From Candidatus Gastranaerophilales bacterium (lineage in GTDB: Bacteria > Cyanobacteriota > Vampirovibrionia > Gastranaerophilales > Gastranaerophilaceae): a stretch of DNA of 64,000 nucleotides. Below are positions 20,990 through 29,443 of this stretch, piece by piece; positions within the stretch are counted from its first letter, which is position 1; each line of letters opens with the position of its first letter. A model generated the notes under the pieces. The model did no database searches. It was not told where the DNA came from and saw only the letters and a program-made list of their open reading frames with translations. The position numbers and the translations under genes are program-made. The stretch covers positions 83,108 through 147,107 of the forward strand of contig CALVEC010000006.1 of the NCBI GenBank assembly GCA_944326475.1. Direction: 5' to 3'.

Positions 20990-21073
20990 TTGTTTTCCCT
21001 TTTAACTTTTATTTTTTTCCTGTTCTTTGCCGGAATCCGGCGGGGTATTGACAGTGCGTCAATCGACGCGTCC
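20990..21073 (-). promoter_or_regulatory. Structured 5' leader of the long flagellin
   Basis: The leader has a hairpin of five GC pairs with a 3-nt loop (GCCGG-NNN-CCGGC at 21029-21041), then an A-rich stretch with AACAGGA and the ribosome site AAAAGGGAAAAC. The 47 nt ending at the start codon (20987-21033) are identical to the same region of the flagellin at 35073. Only the hairpin loop and upstream part differ. A second short hairpin (GCGTC-AATC-GACGC on the + strand) lies just upstream. No convincing promoter hexamers were identified close by. Confidence 0.6.
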
Positions 21074-21089
21074 TGCTCTACTTTGCCAA

Positions 21090-21180
21090 CCCCCATCCCA
21101 GCCTTCCCCAAGTCGGGGAAGGAGTAGCTCCAAGCTTGTTTTATTCCCTCCCCTGCTTGGGGAGGGTTAGGGTGGGGAGC
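21090..21180. repeat. Dispersed repeat fragment, family A
   Basis: Contains CCTTCCCCAAGTCGGGGAAGG and GGGGAGGGTTAGGGTGGGGAG, palindromic words typical of the family A repeats found after both flagellin genes and at the right edge. Confidence 0.55.
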
Positions 21181-21262
21181 AACCCTCTGCATTTGTACAG
21201 ATACTGAAACAAGTTCAGCATGACATTATATTTTTTGTCGGATTGGTGAATCCAACCTACTA

Positions 21263-21417
21263 CTGTCATGCTGAAGCGCCAGACGTTTGTGTCAGCTTTA
21301 ATATTTCCATGTTCAGCATCTTACCGGCGCTGCGTTCAGCACATAATGCGAAGTGTGTAAGATCCTGAACACAGACGATTGTCACTGCGCTCCTGATTTA
21401 TCGCTTCAGGATGACAG
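21263..21417 (+). repeat. MITE-like element, family B, copy 1 (155 bp)
   Basis: Bounded by 16-bp terminal inverted repeats with one mismatch (CTGTCATGCTGAAGCG at the left; CGCTTCAGGATGACAG at the right). The interior is shared in inverted orientation with the element at 37163-37388, for example the words around GCATCTTACCGGCGC and TGTGTAAGATCCTGAA. It has no coding capacity. A further short related palindromic word lies at about 21198-21228. Confidence 0.65.
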
Positions 21418-21471
21418 AAGTTTTTTGTATTTTAAAATACGTCTTTTGGTTTTCTATTCACTTTTCAATTT

Positions 21472-21526
21472 GCGATTTTTGCCGGTGTCCGGCGGGGTAT
21501 TGCCGGTGTGTCATACGACGCACCAT
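21472..21526 (-). repeat. Orphan copy of the flagellin leader hairpin
   Basis: On the minus strand this reads like the upstream half of the long flagellin's leader: GCGTCG, then CAATACCCCGCCGG, then a 3-nt loop and CCGGCAAA. The hairpin stem is conserved and its loop differs. It is followed not by a flagellin gene but by the family B repeat. It may be a remnant of a duplication or of a lost flagellin gene. Confidence 0.55.
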
Positions 21527-21653
21527 GTTATTTTATTTCCATTGTCTTTATAATAACCCCTTTTTCTCTCTTGTTTAATTCTTATTTAGTATGAAAAAAT
21601 TGATACTAAAGTTGGATTTTTGAGGTTTTTTAGAAAAAACGACACTATCCGTT

Positions 21654-22364
21654 TTAATTCGTTTTTTTACCTGCAATTGCTTTTGTGTCCGAAAGGGTTA
21701 GTTTTATAAAGCTTTTAGCCTCATTAATCGGAACAGCAAAGCCTATACCTATATTAGAAACGTTATTGTCGGGGTTATATATAGACTGGCTTATGCCAAT
21801 GACTTCGCCTTTGATATTTACAATCGGACCGCCGGAGTTACCGGGATTTATTGCCGCATCGGTTTGTATTTTGTTTCTTGTATAATCAATCCTTGAAATA
21901 ATACCTGTCGTCAAGGTTCCGTTAAACCCGAACGGGTTTCCTATTGCAAGCACTCTCTGCCCGACTTTAACTTTTGCGGAATCACCGAGTTTCAATGTCG
22001 GAAGCTCTCTTTTGGGATTGATTTTTATAAGAGCTAAATCATTGTCTTTACCAAGCACAGATATTGTTTCGCCTTTATAAACCTCTCCCGAAGAAATCGT
22101 AATTTGTATGTCCGAGGCATTTGAAATAACATGCGAACTGGTTAAAATAATACCTTTTGAATCGATTATACATCCCGTTCCGCTGGAAGTCCCGTCTTTC
22201 ATCTCCGCATCAACAACCACAATTGCAGGAGTTATACGTTCATAAATGTTTGTGATGGCACTGTCATCATCGCTCTTGTTCAGGTTAATGATTGCCGCTT
22301 CGGCTGTTTGTATTGAATATCCGAATGTAATAACCGTTAAAAATACGCACAAAAACTCTCTCAC
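21654..22364 (-). CDS. HtrA/DegP-like trypsin-family serine protease without PDZ domain
   Basis: 236 residues with a hydrophobic N-terminal signal sequence ending near AEAA (about residue 24), so it is probably periplasmic. The catalytic triad is visible: His78 (TSSHVI), Asp109 (NDLALI) and Ser177 (GNSGGP). The peptide ends soon after the protease fold, so the PDZ domains of classical DegP are absent. The start is GTG, chosen because GGAGG lies eight bases upstream and the signal peptide begins there. It probably degrades or refolds damaged envelope proteins. It is divergent from the YjbQ gene, and a weak hairpin plus T-run lies just downstream. Confidence 0.88.
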   Translation of the reverse strand: MREFLCVFLTVITFGYSIQTAEAAIINLNKSDDDSAITNIYERITPAIVVVDAEMKDGTSSGTGCIIDSKGIILTSSHVISNASDIQITISSGEVYKGETISVLGKDNDLALIKINPKRELPTLKLGDSAKVKVGQRVLAIGNPFGFNGTLTTGIISRIDYTRNKIQTDAAINPGNSGGPIVNIKGEVIGISQSIYNPDNNVSNIGIGFAVPINEAKSFIKLTLSDTKAIAGKKTN

Positions 22365-22550
22365 TGCTTGTTCCTCCGTAATCTCTCGCTCGATTTCCTA
22401 CATTATTTTGTTGTTTAAGGTTTTTTGTAATACACTACCGGCTCGCACAAGAGAGGAATAAAATGCACAAAACAATATGAAATATTTTGCAAATACATCT
22501 TGTTTTTTCGGCATTCTCGGACTATTATTAGAAAGTACCCGGAGATAGTT

Positions 22551-22967
22551 ATGGCGGTTATTAACGAAAAATTTTTGATAAACACCAGGGGTTTTACGGA
22601 CATAATCGATATCACCCAGAAGGTAAAATCCGTTGTTTACAACCATAATGTAAAAAACGGAACAATTGTTGTTGCTATCGCAGGCAGCACAGCCAGCATA
22701 ACTACTATTGAGTATGAACCCGGGCTTTTAAAAGATTTACCGGCGATTTTAGATGAAATTGCCCCGCAAAATAAAGAATACCACCATGATGATACCTGGC
22801 ATGACGGAAACGGATATGCGCATGTCAGAGCATCGCTTTTGGGCAGCTCGACCACTGTACCGCTGATTGACGGTGCAATGGTTCTCGGCACCTGGCAGCA
22901 GATTGTACTTATTGATTTTGACAACAAGCCGCGTGCAAGAAATGTTTACGTGCAAATAATAACTTAA
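22551..22967 (+). CDS. YjbQ-family (UPF0047) protein
   Basis: 138 residues from an ATG preceded by GGAG; an in-frame upstream extension to 22500 has no ribosome site. The C-terminal half carries the family signature: an HDDTWHDGNGYAH stretch, then LLGSST..P and LGTWQQ..L.DFD. The family adopts a compact beta fold, and some members have been linked to a minor thiamine-phosphate synthase activity; the physiological role is uncertain. It is followed after 10 bases by the methyltransferase gene, so the two are probably co-transcribed. Confidence 0.88.
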   Translation: MAVINEKFLINTRGFTDIIDITQKVKSVVYNHNVKNGTIVVAIAGSTASITTIEYEPGLLKDLPAILDEIAPQNKEYHHDDTWHDGNGYAHVRASLLGSSTTVPLIDGAMVLGTWQQIVLIDFDNKPRARNVYVQIIT

Positions 22968-22977
22968 CGGATAGAAT

Positions 22978-24351
22978 ATGAAAGAAACAGCTAAAGATTA
23001 TGCATTCAAAAATTTAAAAGGTTTTGTGTATTACAAAGATGGTCAACTCTGCAGAAAAGTCTCTTTGAGACAAAAAGAAGATTATACTGCATTTTTTGAA
23101 AGCGGTTTATACAAAAAACTTTTGGACAAAAAATATATATTGCAGATTGAAGAAACAGATTTTGAGGGTGATAGGAATAATTTTAAACAAATTGTTCATC
23201 AGGCGCCGTTTTATTACTCATATCCCTACGAATGGTCTTTTTCGCAGTTGAAAGACGCGGCTCTCTTGCTTATTGCGGCACAAAGACTGGCGGTTGAACA
23301 CGGAATGACAATAAGTTCCGCAAAGTGTGAAAATATACAGTTCTTTGGCGGAAAGCCGCAAATTTTTGACCCGTTTATATTTGTAAAATATGATGAAAAC
23401 ATAAACCGCGCGGTATATGAAGAATACTGCAGAATGTTTCTTGCTCCGCTGGCATTGATGAGTTATACGGATGTAAGACTGGGGCAGCTTTTAAAAACGT
23501 ATACAAAAGGTATTCCGCTTGACCTTACCTGCCACATTCTGCCGTTGACAGCAAATCTCCACATGGGGCTTGTTACGCATATATTTAAACACGCGAAGCG
23601 TATAAAAGAGAGGGAATTGAAACAGACAAAATCTCAAAATACAAAAAAAGCAAACATAAACCAGATAAAAGAAACTTTGAAATCGCTATCTGAGTGTGTA
23701 AAATCGTTATCCTTCCCCGAGTCTAAAAACGAATGGGGCAATTATTACAAACATACAAGCTACTCGGATAAGGCGTTTTTTGCAAAAAAAGAAATTATTA
23801 CAAACTATCTCGATATTGTAAAGCCGCAGCTTGTTTATGACCTCGGTTCCAACAGAGGTAAGTTTTCAAGGATTGCGTCAAATAAAAAAATCTGCACTGT
23901 CGCATTTGATATTGATGCCGTGGCAGTGGAAAAAAATTATCTCCACGCAAAAAAAGCAAAAGAAACACACATTCTGCCGCTGCTGCAGGATTTGACAAAT
24001 CCAAGTCCGGATATGGGTTTTATGAATGCGGAAAAAACAGGATTTCTGAAACGTTCAAGACCTGACTTAACGATGGCGCTGGCGCTGTTGCCGCATCTCG
24101 TGCTTAAAAATTCACTTTTGTTTGAAGATGTGGCTAAATTTTTGCGCACACTGTCTCAGTATCTGATTATTGAATTTATTCCGCACGAGGACAAAAAAGT
24201 CAAAGAGCTTTTAACCCAATGTACAAATGAACACCCTGAATACAACGAAGAACGCTTTCAAAAAGTCTTTGAAAAGTATTATGACGTTTTGGAACAACAT
24301 ACCGTCGCTGATACAAAAAGAACGCTATATCTAATGAAGGTTAAAGAATAA
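22978..24351 (+). CDS. SAM-dependent methyltransferase-like protein (NoeA-related type)
   Basis: 457 residues. The C-terminal half has a Rossmann methyltransferase motif: VYDLGSNRGKFS with Asp288 at the glycine-rich loop, then an acidic strand end FDIDAVAVEKNY near residue 314. It is preceded by WGNYYKHTSYS..K, a pattern I associate with nodulation protein NoeA-like methyltransferases. The N-terminal ~220 residues form a separate domain of unknown role, rich in aromatic residues. The substrate cannot be deduced. It lies directly downstream of yjbQ and overlaps the convergent gene at 24341 by 11 bases. Confidence 0.7.
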   Translation: MKETAKDYAFKNLKGFVYYKDGQLCRKVSLRQKEDYTAFFESGLYKKLLDKKYILQIEETDFEGDRNNFKQIVHQAPFYYSYPYEWSFSQLKDAALLLIAAQRLAVEHGMTISSAKCENIQFFGGKPQIFDPFIFVKYDENINRAVYEEYCRMFLAPLALMSYTDVRLGQLLKTYTKGIPLDLTCHILPLTANLHMGLVTHIFKHAKRIKERELKQTKSQNTKKANINQIKETLKSLSECVKSLSFPESKNEWGNYYKHTSYSDKAFFAKKEIITNYLDIVKPQLVYDLGSNRGKFSRIASNKKICTVAFDIDAVAVEKNYLHAKKAKETHILPLLQDLTNPSPDMGFMNAEKTGFLKRSRPDLTMALALLPHLVLKNSLLFEDVAKFLRTLSQYLIIEFIPHEDKKVKELLTQCTNEHPEYNEERFQKVFEKYYDVLEQHTVADTKRTLYLMKVKE

Positions 24352-24949
24352 GGCTTTTAACTTCATAAAGCTGTTCAAGACGGGCTGAATCTATTGCTGA
24401 TTTTATTTTTTCAAATATAGTTTCAAGGTTTGTTTCATCCAATTCTTTTACAGAATCCGGAAGTTTTATATCTGCAGTAGTTTCTGCTTTTGTTAAAAAT
24501 TCATTCATCGTTAGAAATTCTCTGTAAACATTGATGATTTCATCCCATTCCGGTTTTATGTCTTTTGCTTTTCCCATATAGTATTTGCAGTCTTTTTCAA
24601 ACTGTTTAAGATATGAAATGATAAAATCAATCTCATGCAGTGCATCTTCCGGTTTTACATTTTTGCCTAAATACGAGTTTCCCTCAATTTTCTTAGGAGA
24701 ATCCTTGTATTTTTTTGAAATATATGATGCCCACAAAAGACAGCCGAGATAAAATGCAACCGTGCTGTCTACAAGTCTCAAAAGCTGGGGATAGAACATT
24801 TTGAACTGAAATTTTTTTTGATGAGGCGCAGGAATGCTGTTTAGAATATTATAAGCCGATTCAATGTTCGGGGTAAAAATTACCGCGTGTTCAGAAAAAC
24901 CCGGGTCAAAAGGAATCGTATCCATATTTTCTTGCAATTTGACAACCAT
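24341..24949 (-). CDS. Hypothetical protein, mostly helical
   Basis: 202 residues from the ATG with GTGAGG eight bases upstream; a TTG two codons earlier is possible but less likely. It is not recognised. There is no signal peptide, and one moderately hydrophobic segment (about residues 58-76, VDSTVAFYLGCLLWASY) that could be a buried helix. The rest is charged and helical with an acidic C-terminal half. It is convergent with and slightly overlaps the methyltransferase gene, and divergent from the BadF-type gene. Confidence 0.6.
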   Translation of the reverse strand: MVVKLQENMDTIPFDPGFSEHAVIFTPNIESAYNILNSIPAPHQKKFQFKMFYPQLLRLVDSTVAFYLGCLLWASYISKKYKDSPKKIEGNSYLGKNVKPEDALHEIDFIISYLKQFEKDCKYYMGKAKDIKPEWDEIINVYREFLTMNEFLTKAETTADIKLPDSVKELDETNLETIFEKIKSAIDSARLEQLYEVKSLIL

Positions 24950-25066
24950 TTGCAAAACCTCACTCTTTCATAAAAATTTACTATATATTTGATTATAAAA
25001 CTTTTTTTATTTAAAATAAAGAAAATTGTTGAGAAATCAAAAAATCTTAGGGTGAGAGAGGTAAAA

Positions 25067-26071
25067 ATGTCACTAAATGTATATCTTGGTATAGATGTCG
25101 GTTCAGTAACCACAAAACTTGCACTGGTTGATGAGTCCGGAAAATATGTGGACAGCTATATGCTCAGAACGGCAGGCAAGCCGGTATTGGCTGTGCAATC
25201 AGGCATGAGAGAACTTCTTAAAAAAGCTATCTGTGAATATAACGTTCAGGGTGTCGGAACTACAGGAAGCGGAAGAAATCTTGCAGGCGCTCTGGTCGGA
25301 GCTGATATGATTAAAAATGAAATCACTGCACACGCTGTTGCAGCAAGCACCTATGTCCCCGGAGTTCAGACTATCCTTGAAATAGGCGGACAGGACAGTA
25401 AAATTATTATTTTAAGAGACGGTATTGTTACGGATTTTGCAATGAATACAGTTTGCGCAGCAGGCACCGGAAGCTTTCTTGACCAGCAGGCAAACAGATT
25501 AAATGTTCCAATCGAACAATTCGGTGAAACAGCCCTAAAATCAACGAATCCAGCTCGTATAGCAGGAAGATGCGGCGTTTTTGCAGAAAGCGACCTTATT
25601 CACAAACAGCAGCTTGGTTATCCGGTCGAAGACCTTCTCTACGGGCTTTGTCAGGCACTTGTAAGAAACTATTTGAGCAACCTTGCACTCGGCAAGGAGC
25701 TTCTTCCTACCGTGACTTTCCAGGGAGGTGTTGCAACAAACTCCGGCATGGTTAAGGCATTTGAGGAAGCTCTCGGAACAGAAATAGTTGTTCCCAAAAA
25801 CCATCAGACAATGGGTGCCATAGGTGCAGCGCTGCTCGCCATGGAAAATCATCAGTACACGGAAAATACTACAAAATTCAAAGGCTGGGAAGTCGGAGAA
25901 ATGCATTTTAACTCTGTAACAAACCAGTGCACAGGCTGCTCAAACAATTGCGAGGTCATAACAATTGTAGAAGGAGACCTTGAAGACCCGCATCCGCAAA
26001 ATATAAAAGACATAAAAGGCAACATCATCGCACGATGGGGCGGAACTTGCGGCAGATGGGATATTTCATAA
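25067..26071 (+). CDS. BadF/BadG/BcrA-type ATPase (2-hydroxyacyl-CoA dehydratase activator-like)
   Basis: 334 residues from the ATG preceded by GAGAGAGG. ASKHA ATPase motifs are clear: GIDVGSVTTKL at the start, TTGSGRN, then EIGGQDSK, and the cysteine motifs NTVCAAGTGSFLDQQ and GRCGVFAESD that ligate the bridging 4Fe-4S cluster of the homodimeric activators. The C-terminus has extra cysteines (CTGCSNNCEV and GGTCGRW) beyond the minimal activator. The family couples ATP hydrolysis to electron injection into a dehydratase or reductase partner in anaerobes. No partner gene is adjacent. It is followed by an intrinsic terminator. Confidence 0.85.
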   Translation: MSLNVYLGIDVGSVTTKLALVDESGKYVDSYMLRTAGKPVLAVQSGMRELLKKAICEYNVQGVGTTGSGRNLAGALVGADMIKNEITAHAVAASTYVPGVQTILEIGGQDSKIIILRDGIVTDFAMNTVCAAGTGSFLDQQANRLNVPIEQFGETALKSTNPARIAGRCGVFAESDLIHKQQLGYPVEDLLYGLCQALVRNYLSNLALGKELLPTVTFQGGVATNSGMVKAFEEALGTEIVVPKNHQTMGAIGAALLAMENHQYTENTTKFKGWEVGEMHFNSVTNQCTGCSNNCEVITIVEGDLEDPHPQNIKDIKGNIIARWGGTCGRWDIS

Positions 26072-26084
26072 TTTAACAAATTTC

Positions 26085-26112
26085 AAACAGAGCTTTTTGC
26101 TCTGTTTTTTTT
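26085..26112 (+). terminator. Intrinsic terminator after the BadF-type gene
   Basis: A nine-base-pair stem (AAACAGAGC / GCTCTGTTT) with a five-T loop is followed by a T run, 14 bases past the stop codon. Confidence 0.85.
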
Positions 26113-26149
26113 AGCAAAAAAAAATTATCAGGAGATTTAATTAAACATC

Positions 26150-27499
26150 ATGAAAATTTTACCAATCGCAAATATATCATACAACACAGCCGGAAACAGA
26201 AAGGTTAAAAACGTCGGAGTTTCAGAAAATGTCTCCTACGGAAACAGCAAATCTGCAGGTCTTAGCAATGCATATTATCCGCTAATCAACGGTATTTCTT
26301 TTAAAAAAGCAAAACAAGCGGATTTTGTTGATAACATAAGAGACGTTCCGGGTATAACCTGTGCGTGCTGCGGGATTGAGGTCTATCCTTATGAAACAGT
26401 GTCCAGAATTGAAGACGAAAAGCTGTTCTTTTTTATGCCGGAAGCAGTAAAAATGCTTATAACAACAGGGCTTTTTGATCCGAAACAGTCTAGTCGGGCA
26501 GAGCAAGAGGCATTCCAATATTTAAAATCCCTGTCTGAAAAATATCCGGACAAGAGCTTTAAAAATGTTATGGATTTAGGTTCTGTGCAGGAAGAAATCC
26601 AGAAAGAGCTTTCTCCGGAAACTCGCGACAAAATCAAATATTACAGCCATTCGCTTAAAAAACTCTGCAGAAATTCCAAAGACATGATTGAAATTATGCA
26701 GCCTTATGAAAAACATTTTTCCGGTGTGTATAAAGATGTTTTTGAATTATTAAAGAAAAATTCTGCAAAATATCCGTCAAAAGATTTTAATTACATACTA
26801 AACACTCCGAATGTCTATTTCAGGCATCTTGCAAAACTGCAAAGGCAGCAGAAAAATGTTGTAAATGAGATAGAATATTACACAAAAATAAACTACCCGA
26901 AGTATAAGAAATTTCTAAAAAGCAAAACAAAACGTGCAAAAGGTATAATTTTTGACGAAGATACAAAAATCCCGCAGAAAAGACAGCGTATTATTGACAA
27001 TTACGAAACCCTAAGCTCTGTGACGTCTCCTGAATATATGGAGGGAATGAGAAAAATCCTTTCAAAACTTCCAAAATCAAAAAATTCATTAAGTGCCTTT
27101 ATTGCAAAATATTCATACAGAAGCAGTGAAGAAATTGCCCATCTTATACTTATTTCCGGAGCCTCCAGCGAAGAACACATAAAGCCCCAGAATCGGGATA
27201 AAAAAGACAAAGGACCGAATATTAATGAAAATAAAATAGTTATGTGTGCGGCATGCAACAGCCAGAGAAGCAAAACAAGCTACAAAGACTGGCTGCTTAT
27301 TCATCCTGAAATGGTCGATAACTGTCAAAAATATATTGACAAAATAATCGATGCTATAATTAGCGGCAAACTGGTAAATTACAATGACTACCCGCAGAAG
27401 GTTAAAAAATCACTCTACATTGAATCCGGCGGAAAAATCGACATAAATACAGACAGATATAATTATTATTATGAAAATCAATCTCTCAACGGGAATTAA
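26150..27499 (+). CDS. HNH-like zinc protein, paralogue 1
   Basis: 449 residues. A Cys cluster CACCG (Cys71, 73, 74) near the N-terminus and a C-terminal block EEHIKP..N..N.IVMCAACNSQRS (His343, Cys366, Cys369, Asn370) resemble the zinc-stabilised HNH nuclease fold, where H..N..CxxCN is typical. The middle is a long charged helical region. The N-terminus carries the NGISFKK motif (residues 47-53) also seen in variant form on three other proteins nearby. It is followed by a paralogue that starts 29 bases before this gene stops, so the two are co-translated. No immunity gene, toxin fusion or phage context is visible. Nuclease activity is an inference. Confidence 0.6.
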   Translation: MKILPIANISYNTAGNRKVKNVGVSENVSYGNSKSAGLSNAYYPLINGISFKKAKQADFVDNIRDVPGITCACCGIEVYPYETVSRIEDEKLFFFMPEAVKMLITTGLFDPKQSSRAEQEAFQYLKSLSEKYPDKSFKNVMDLGSVQEEIQKELSPETRDKIKYYSHSLKKLCRNSKDMIEIMQPYEKHFSGVYKDVFELLKKNSAKYPSKDFNYILNTPNVYFRHLAKLQRQQKNVVNEIEYYTKINYPKYKKFLKSKTKRAKGIIFDEDTKIPQKRQRIIDNYETLSSVTSPEYMEGMRKILSKLPKSKNSLSAFIAKYSYRSSEEIAHLILISGASSEEHIKPQNRDKKDKGPNINENKIVMCAACNSQRSKTSYKDWLLIHPEMVDNCQKYIDKIIDAIISGKLVNYNDYPQKVKKSLYIESGGKIDINTDRYNYYYENQSLNGN

Positions 27500-28550
27500 T
27501 TCCTATTTCCCGCAAATAAAACCGCATAAGCAACAATTGAAATTACAGCCGCTAAACGCTGATACGGTTACTTTTGGCGTGTCAAGAAAAGAAAAAAATT
27601 ATGAAACAGCAATGACGAATATTCCTCAATTGCCTTGCGCCTGCTGCGGAAAAATCATGATACCCGAAAATGTTTTTGAACGTCCGATTGTAAAGAATTA
27701 CGATATATCGGCTACAGAAATTTTAAAGGTGCTGAAAAAATACGAAACCCGTATGCACAAGGTTGAACGAAACGTGTTCAGACGTCTTGAAAAACTCAGT
27801 AAAAAAAATCCGGAAATGAATTTGCATGACTTGTTTAACCGAAAAAGATACTATCATCTTGCAAATACAGAAATTAAGCAGCTTAAAATTGTTAGTGAAA
27901 TCGAAAAAACCGATTTTAATATAAGCCCGGAATCTCAGGCAAAACTTAACAATGCACTAAAGAATACAAGACAAATAATGTTTGTTGAAGGTAAAGATGT
28001 ATTAAAGAAAAGGCAGCGTATTATAAAAGAATTTTCCTCGCTGCTCGAGGATTGCCCGGAAAAGGAGGAGTTTCAAAGGGTTTTGTCAATGATTCAAAAA
28101 CTTCCGAGTTCAAAAAATGATGTGGATTCATTTTTTGTAAAATACTCACCGCTGGATTCAGAATCTTTGGCGTACAAACTTCTTGAAAGCTCAAAAGCGT
28201 CAATTGAACATGTTGTGCCGGCTTCTGAAAACGGCGCAGATAATTCTTCAAACTATATTGTTATGTGCCGTAAATGCAACAACTCCAGAAGTTCTATGCC
28301 TTATGAAGAATTTCTAGTAAAACACCCTGAAATGATTAAAAACAGTCAAAAATATATGGACAGAATTATTAATTATCTAAATAAACAGTATATTTTCGGT
28401 ATGGATAACTACCCTTTCATTATAAAAAAACTTTTGGAAGACGAAACAAACGGACTCATTCATCTTGATGTTTCAAAATACAGAATGCCGTACAAATCAC
28501 CTGATCTCTTTATCCGCAGTAACGGTTTATACAAAATTACAAAAGATTAA
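27471..28550 (+). CDS. HNH-like zinc protein, paralogue 2
   Basis: 359 residues, clearly related to the preceding gene. It has CACCG (Cys56, 58, 59), the helical stretch with KKRQRII, KLPSSKN and a C-terminal IEHVVPA..N..NYIVMCRKCNNSRSS, followed in both by (W/F)L(L/V).HPEM..N.QKY.D+II. It is shorter in the first helical region. The N-terminus has VTFGVSRK (residues 33-40). The start lies inside the upstream gene (29-bp overlap), indicating translational coupling. A strong terminator follows. Confidence 0.6.
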   Translation: MKINLSTGINSYFPQIKPHKQQLKLQPLNADTVTFGVSRKEKNYETAMTNIPQLPCACCGKIMIPENVFERPIVKNYDISATEILKVLKKYETRMHKVERNVFRRLEKLSKKNPEMNLHDLFNRKRYYHLANTEIKQLKIVSEIEKTDFNISPESQAKLNNALKNTRQIMFVEGKDVLKKRQRIIKEFSSLLEDCPEKEEFQRVLSMIQKLPSSKNDVDSFFVKYSPLDSESLAYKLLESSKASIEHVVPASENGADNSSNYIVMCRKCNNSRSSMPYEEFLVKHPEMIKNSQKYMDRIINYLNKQYIFGMDNYPFIIKKLLEDETNGLIHLDVSKYRMPYKSPDLFIRSNGLYKITKD

Positions 28551-28593
28551 CAATGAAAACAGACTATTTTATTTGAAAATTTTCAAAAGTACA

Positions 28594-28616
28594 AAAACGC
28601 CGGAAACCGGCGTTTT
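28594..28616 (+). terminator. Intrinsic terminator after the HNH-like pair
   Basis: A ten-base-pair hairpin (AAAACGCCGG / CCGGCGTTTT, loop AAA), about 44 bases past the stop codon. Confidence 0.8.
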
Positions 28617-28701
28617 GTGTAAAATAAAATCTATATATACGGAAATATCTTAAGCAATACGTCTCCATATGCAGCAATCTTAGTTAAGTACGGATACTTA
28701 A

Positions 28702-29259
28702 TTAGTCCATCGGAATAATCAGTTTTTGTCCTATAGACAACTGATTCGGATTTGACATATTGTTTACTTCCATAATTTTTGCAACTTTGGAGTTGTCATA
28801 TTTTCCGTAGAATCTGATAATAACACCTTCGAGAGTATCGCCTGATTTAATGGTATAAGTTTCAGGTGCAGATGCAGCAGCCGGTTCAGGTTTATCTGCC
28901 GGAATAATTGCAAGTTTTGCAGCATCCTGATTTTTAACTCTCTTAACCAGTTTGGGCTGGTCTACGGAAGAACTGTTGCTGAGTGAATTTGTGCTGAAGC
29001 TGAGCAATGCAGTCATCAAAAACATGCACAATGCTCCGGCAATAAATCCTGTAGCAAGATAAACTCCCGGTGATTTTTCCGCTTTTTGGTTAATCTTAAA
29101 ATTCTGCCAGAGAACATCAAGTTCTTTTTCCTTAGACGGTCTGACATAAGTTTTAGGTGCCGTATCCTCCGTGATTGTGTTAGATTTAGCTCTGAGTTCC
29201 TCTAACAGAACCATTCTCTCCTTTGATAAATTTGATCTGTGTAATGTTGAGCTTTTCAT
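28702..29259 (-). CDS. LysM-domain membrane protein
   Basis: 185 residues. A basic N-terminal cytoplasmic segment of about 65 residues is followed by one transmembrane helix (about 67-90, GVYLATGFIAGALCMFLMTA), a Pro/Ala-rich linker, and a C-terminal LysM domain (about 134-183) with YTIKSGDTLEGVIIRFYG, N.MSNPNQLSIGQKLIIP. The topology is N-in, C-out, so LysM would bind peptidoglycan in the periplasm. The partner or catalytic function is unknown. Confidence 0.85.
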   Translation of the reverse strand: MKSSTLHRSNLSKERMVLLEELRAKSNTITEDTAPKTYVRPSKEKELDVLWQNFKINQKAEKSPGVYLATGFIAGALCMFLMTALLSFSTNSLSNSSSVDQPKLVKRVKNQDAAKLAIIPADKPEPAAASAPETYTIKSGDTLEGVIIRFYGKYDNSKVAKIMEVNNMSNPNQLSIGQKLIIPMD

Positions 29260-29287
29260 TCTACCTCACTTTATTCTTCCCTGTTAC

Positions 29288-29317
29288 ATAATAGTCGGCT
29301 GATAATTTAAATGTCAA
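29288..29317 (-). promoter_or_regulatory. Sigma-70-type promoter of the LysM gene
   Basis: Minus strand: -35 TTGACA (29312-29317), 18-base spacer, -10 TATTAT (29288-29293), about 29 bases upstream of the start codon. Confidence 0.65.
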
Positions 29318-29352
29318 GGATTTGTGTATATATATTACATTACTAAATATAG

Positions 29353-29381
29353 TTGCATATTAATTATTTATTTACTAAAAT
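29353..29381 (+). promoter_or_regulatory. Candidate sigma-70-type promoter of the GH77 gene
   Basis: -35 TTGCAT (29353-29358), 17-base spacer, -10 TAAAAT (29376-29381), upstream of the ATG at 29444. The region is very AT-rich, so chance matches are possible. Confidence 0.45.
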
Positions 29382-29443
29382 TATATAGTTGTTTTCTGAA
29401 AGATACTTATACATCACAGGGCTAGAAAAGGGATCGTAAGAGG

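Noticed and set aside
22398..22646. Small minus-strand frames upstream of yjbQ
   Set aside because: They overlap the yjbQ start and the divergent promoter region and have no ribosome sites or recognisable features.
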